The position numbers and the translations under genes were made by a program. Of a stretch of DNA of 6,150 nucleotides, positions 5,437-6,150 are shown in pieces. Where the stretch lies: the NCBI RefSeq assembly GCF_000966975.1, contig NZ_JZWV01000851.1, forward strand, positions 1 to 6,150, in the 5' to 3' direction. This stretch comes from Streptomyces katrae. GTDB lineage: Bacteria; Actinomycetota; Actinomycetes; Streptomycetales; Streptomycetaceae. Position 1 is the first letter of the stretch; each line of letters opens with the position of its first letter. A model generated the notes under the pieces. It did not search any database. It saw nothing but the letters and a program-made list of their open reading frames with translations, and was not told where the DNA came from.

Positions 5437-5538
5437 TTAGCGCTGACCCTGGTAGAGCTTCTTGACGGCGAGGCCGGTGAAGGCGAGGACGCCGACGCAG
5501 ACCAGGACCAGCAGGGAGGTGAAGAAAGCCTCAAGCAC
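5437..5538 (-). CDS. 33-residue single-pass membrane protein, function unknown
   Basis: A short frame starting at GTG 5538 and ending TAA 5437-5439. The predicted protein is MLEAFFTSLLVLVCVGVLAF followed by TGLAVKKLYQGQR. Residues 5-25 form one uninterrupted hydrophobic helix, followed by KKLYQGQR. By the positive-inside rule the N-terminus should be outside and the basic tail cytoplasmic. Evidence that it is real: an excellent Shine-Dalgarno GAGGAG with a 6-nt spacer, a coherent membrane-protein composition, and placement in an otherwise unexplained gap. A possible -10 (TAGGCT) lies about 50 nt upstream of the start. It precedes the nitrobindin-like gene by 57 bp on the same strand, and no hairpin was noticed between them, so cotranscription is possible. 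It is too small for domain assignment. I do not recognise a named family and assign no function. Confidence 0.75.
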   Translation of the reverse strand: MLEAFFTSLLVLVCVGVLAFTGLAVKKLYQGQR

Positions 5539-5544
5539 GGGGTG

Positions 5545-5550
5545 CTCCTC
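5545..5550 (-). promoter_or_regulatory. Shine-Dalgarno GAGGAG of the 33-aa gene
   Basis: GAGGAG on the minus strand, separated by CACCCC (6 nt) from the GTG at 5538. It is the best-matching ribosome binding site in the window, and it is what decides both the reality and the start of the small gene. Confidence 0.8.
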
Positions 5551-5575
5551 GGAGGATTCGGTGCGGGTGGACGGG

Positions 5576-5609
5576 GCCGGTCCCCAAGCCTACTGGCCCG
5601 GGGACCGGC
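5576..5609 (-). terminator. Hairpin downstream of the right-edge gene, carrying a TAGGCT in its loop
   Basis: GCCGGTCCCC (5576-5585) and GGGGACCGGC (5600-5609) form a perfect 10-bp stem with a 14-nt loop (5586-5599). It begins 37 nt after the stop codon of the gene at 5647-6150 and probably terminates it. There is no T-tract. Confidence 0.6.
5584..5593 (-). promoter_or_regulatory. Putative -10 TAGGCT in GTAGGCTTGG upstream of the 33-aa gene
   Basis: TAGGCT (5587-5592, minus strand) fits the actinobacterial -10 pattern and sits in the identical 10-mer found before ygfZ. A start about 7 nt downstream would leave a leader of roughly 40 nt containing the GAGGAG ribosome site. It lies within the loop and inner stem of the hairpin at 5576-5609. 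No -35 match is seen. Confidence 0.35.
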
Positions 5610-5646
5610 GCACGCTGTGAGGTGGGCCGAACCGGCCCCCGCGCAC

Positions 5647-6150
5647 TCAGCTGAGCAGCTGCCGCTGGAGGATCACCGCCTGGTGCAGCGGGACGGCTCC
5701 GGCGCCGCCCTTGCGGTTCTGGAGGATCAGGGCCTGGACGTCGCCCGACTGGACGCAGCCGACCCTGGTCTGCTCGTCGCCGAAGGGGACGGATTCCCGC
5801 AGCACGGAGATGCCGCTGGGGTCCGGGGCCGGCTGGGTGCGGGCCTGCTCCCAGGCGCTGTCCGGCTCCATGCCCTTGACTCCGTTGAGGTCGATTCCGC
5901 AGCCGGTGAAGGTGTCGGCGAACCCGGAGCCGTGGAAGCGCAGCAGGTAGACCCGGGTGCGGGTGCCGTCGGGGGTGGTCCAGCCGCGGGCGACGATCTG
6001 GCGCAGCCCGTTGTCGGCGAAGCCCTGCTTCATCTTCTCGCGCGCGGAGGGGTCGTACTCCTCCAGGAAGGTGTCGACGGTGACCGCCGAGTCCTTCTCC
6101 AGCTTCAGCCCGGGGTCGGGGGCGGAGCCGACGGGGGCGGGCAGGGTCAG
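5647..6150 (-). CDS. Unrecognised protein, C-terminal 167 residues (start off the window)
   Basis: An open frame that enters from the right edge and stops at TGA 5647-5649. The internal ATG at 6033 is not the start, because the frame stays open with plausible coding sequence to 6150. The first visible part is Pro/Ala-rich (LTLPAPVGSAPDPG). After it come a charged helix-like stretch (EKDSAVTVDTFLEEYD), GWTTPDGTRTRVYLLRF, FADTFTGCGIDLNG, VGCVQSGDVQALILQ, and a hydrophobic, Gln-rich end (HQAVILQRQLLS). Two cysteines (visible residues 84 and 132) could form a disulfide, which would fit a secreted or lipid-anchored protein, but the N-terminus that would show a signal peptide is outside the window. 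I recognise no catalytic motif or domain. It is followed by a hairpin, so it is probably the last gene of its transcript. Confidence 0.8.
   Translation of the reverse strand: MTLPAPVGSAPDPGLKLEKDSAVTVDTFLEEYDPSAREKMKQGFADNGLRQIVARGWTTPDGTRTRVYLLRFHGSGFADTFTGCGIDLNGVKGMEPDSAWEQARTQPAPDPSGISVLRESVPFGDEQTRVGCVQSGDVQALILQNRKGGAGAVPLHQAVILQRQLLS

Noticed and set aside
1..6150. CRISPR array, tRNA, rRNA, transposon, phage or defence island
   Set aside because: No regularly spaced repeats, terminal inverted repeats, integrase/transposase motifs or cloverleaf-like segments were seen. Composition is uniform across the window.

Overview
The base composition (very GC-rich, with G/C at most third codon positions), GTG starts and gene content indicate a Streptomyces chromosome, or a close relative in the Streptomycetaceae. 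The strongest pointers are an RsiG anti-sigma factor, a Nur-type nickel-responsive Fur protein and a histidine-less 'ferric nitrobindin-like' protein. No transposase, integrase, phage gene, CRISPR array, tRNA or rRNA is visible. This looks like conserved core chromosome rather than a mobile or defence island. I found no in-frame TTA (bldA-dependent) leucine codon.

Layout, left to right. All genes are on the minus strand except dtd. 1-730: PrmC/HemK-like methyltransferase, with its C-terminus off the left edge. 761-2008: Eis-family N-acetyltransferase, 30 bp upstream of the methyltransferase and probably in one operon with it. 2085-2666: rsiG, the c-di-GMP-dependent anti-sigma factor for the sporulation sigma factor WhiG. 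2799-3224 (+): dtd, D-aminoacyl-tRNA deacylase, divergent from rsiG. 3234-4202: YgfZ-type folate-binding protein, convergent with dtd. 4273-4731: nur, the nickel-responsive Fur-family repressor. 4807-5379: nitrobindin-like beta-barrel protein. 5437-5538: a 33-residue single-pass membrane protein, easily missed by gene callers. 5647-6150: the C-terminal part of an unrecognised protein whose start lies off the right edge. No stretch above about 130 bp lacks a gene.

Regulation. Three genes (eis-like, ygfZ, nur) have a TAnnnT -10-like hexamer 6-8 nt before the start codon and no convincing Shine-Dalgarno sequence, which suggests leaderless mRNAs. A perfect 15-bp hairpin follows the nitrobindin-like gene and ends 6 bp from the putative nur -10, so one gene's terminator abuts the next gene's promoter. 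A second hairpin (10-bp stem) behind the right-edge gene carries a TAGGCT -10-like hexamer in its loop. The rsiG-dtd intergenic region holds overlapping inverted repeats that could form alternative hairpins in the rsiG leader.

How the genes might work together. RsiG links c-di-GMP to sporulation timing. Nur links nickel to superoxide dismutase choice. YgfZ supports iron-sulfur enzymes, and the nitrobindin-like protein belongs to a haem-protein fold family. A shared metal/redox theme for nur, ygfZ and the nitrobindin-like gene is plausible, but the sequence does not prove it. I see no clear undescribed multi-gene system. The least explained items are the 33-residue membrane protein, the histidine-less nitrobindin, the PrmC paralogue and the rsiG leader.
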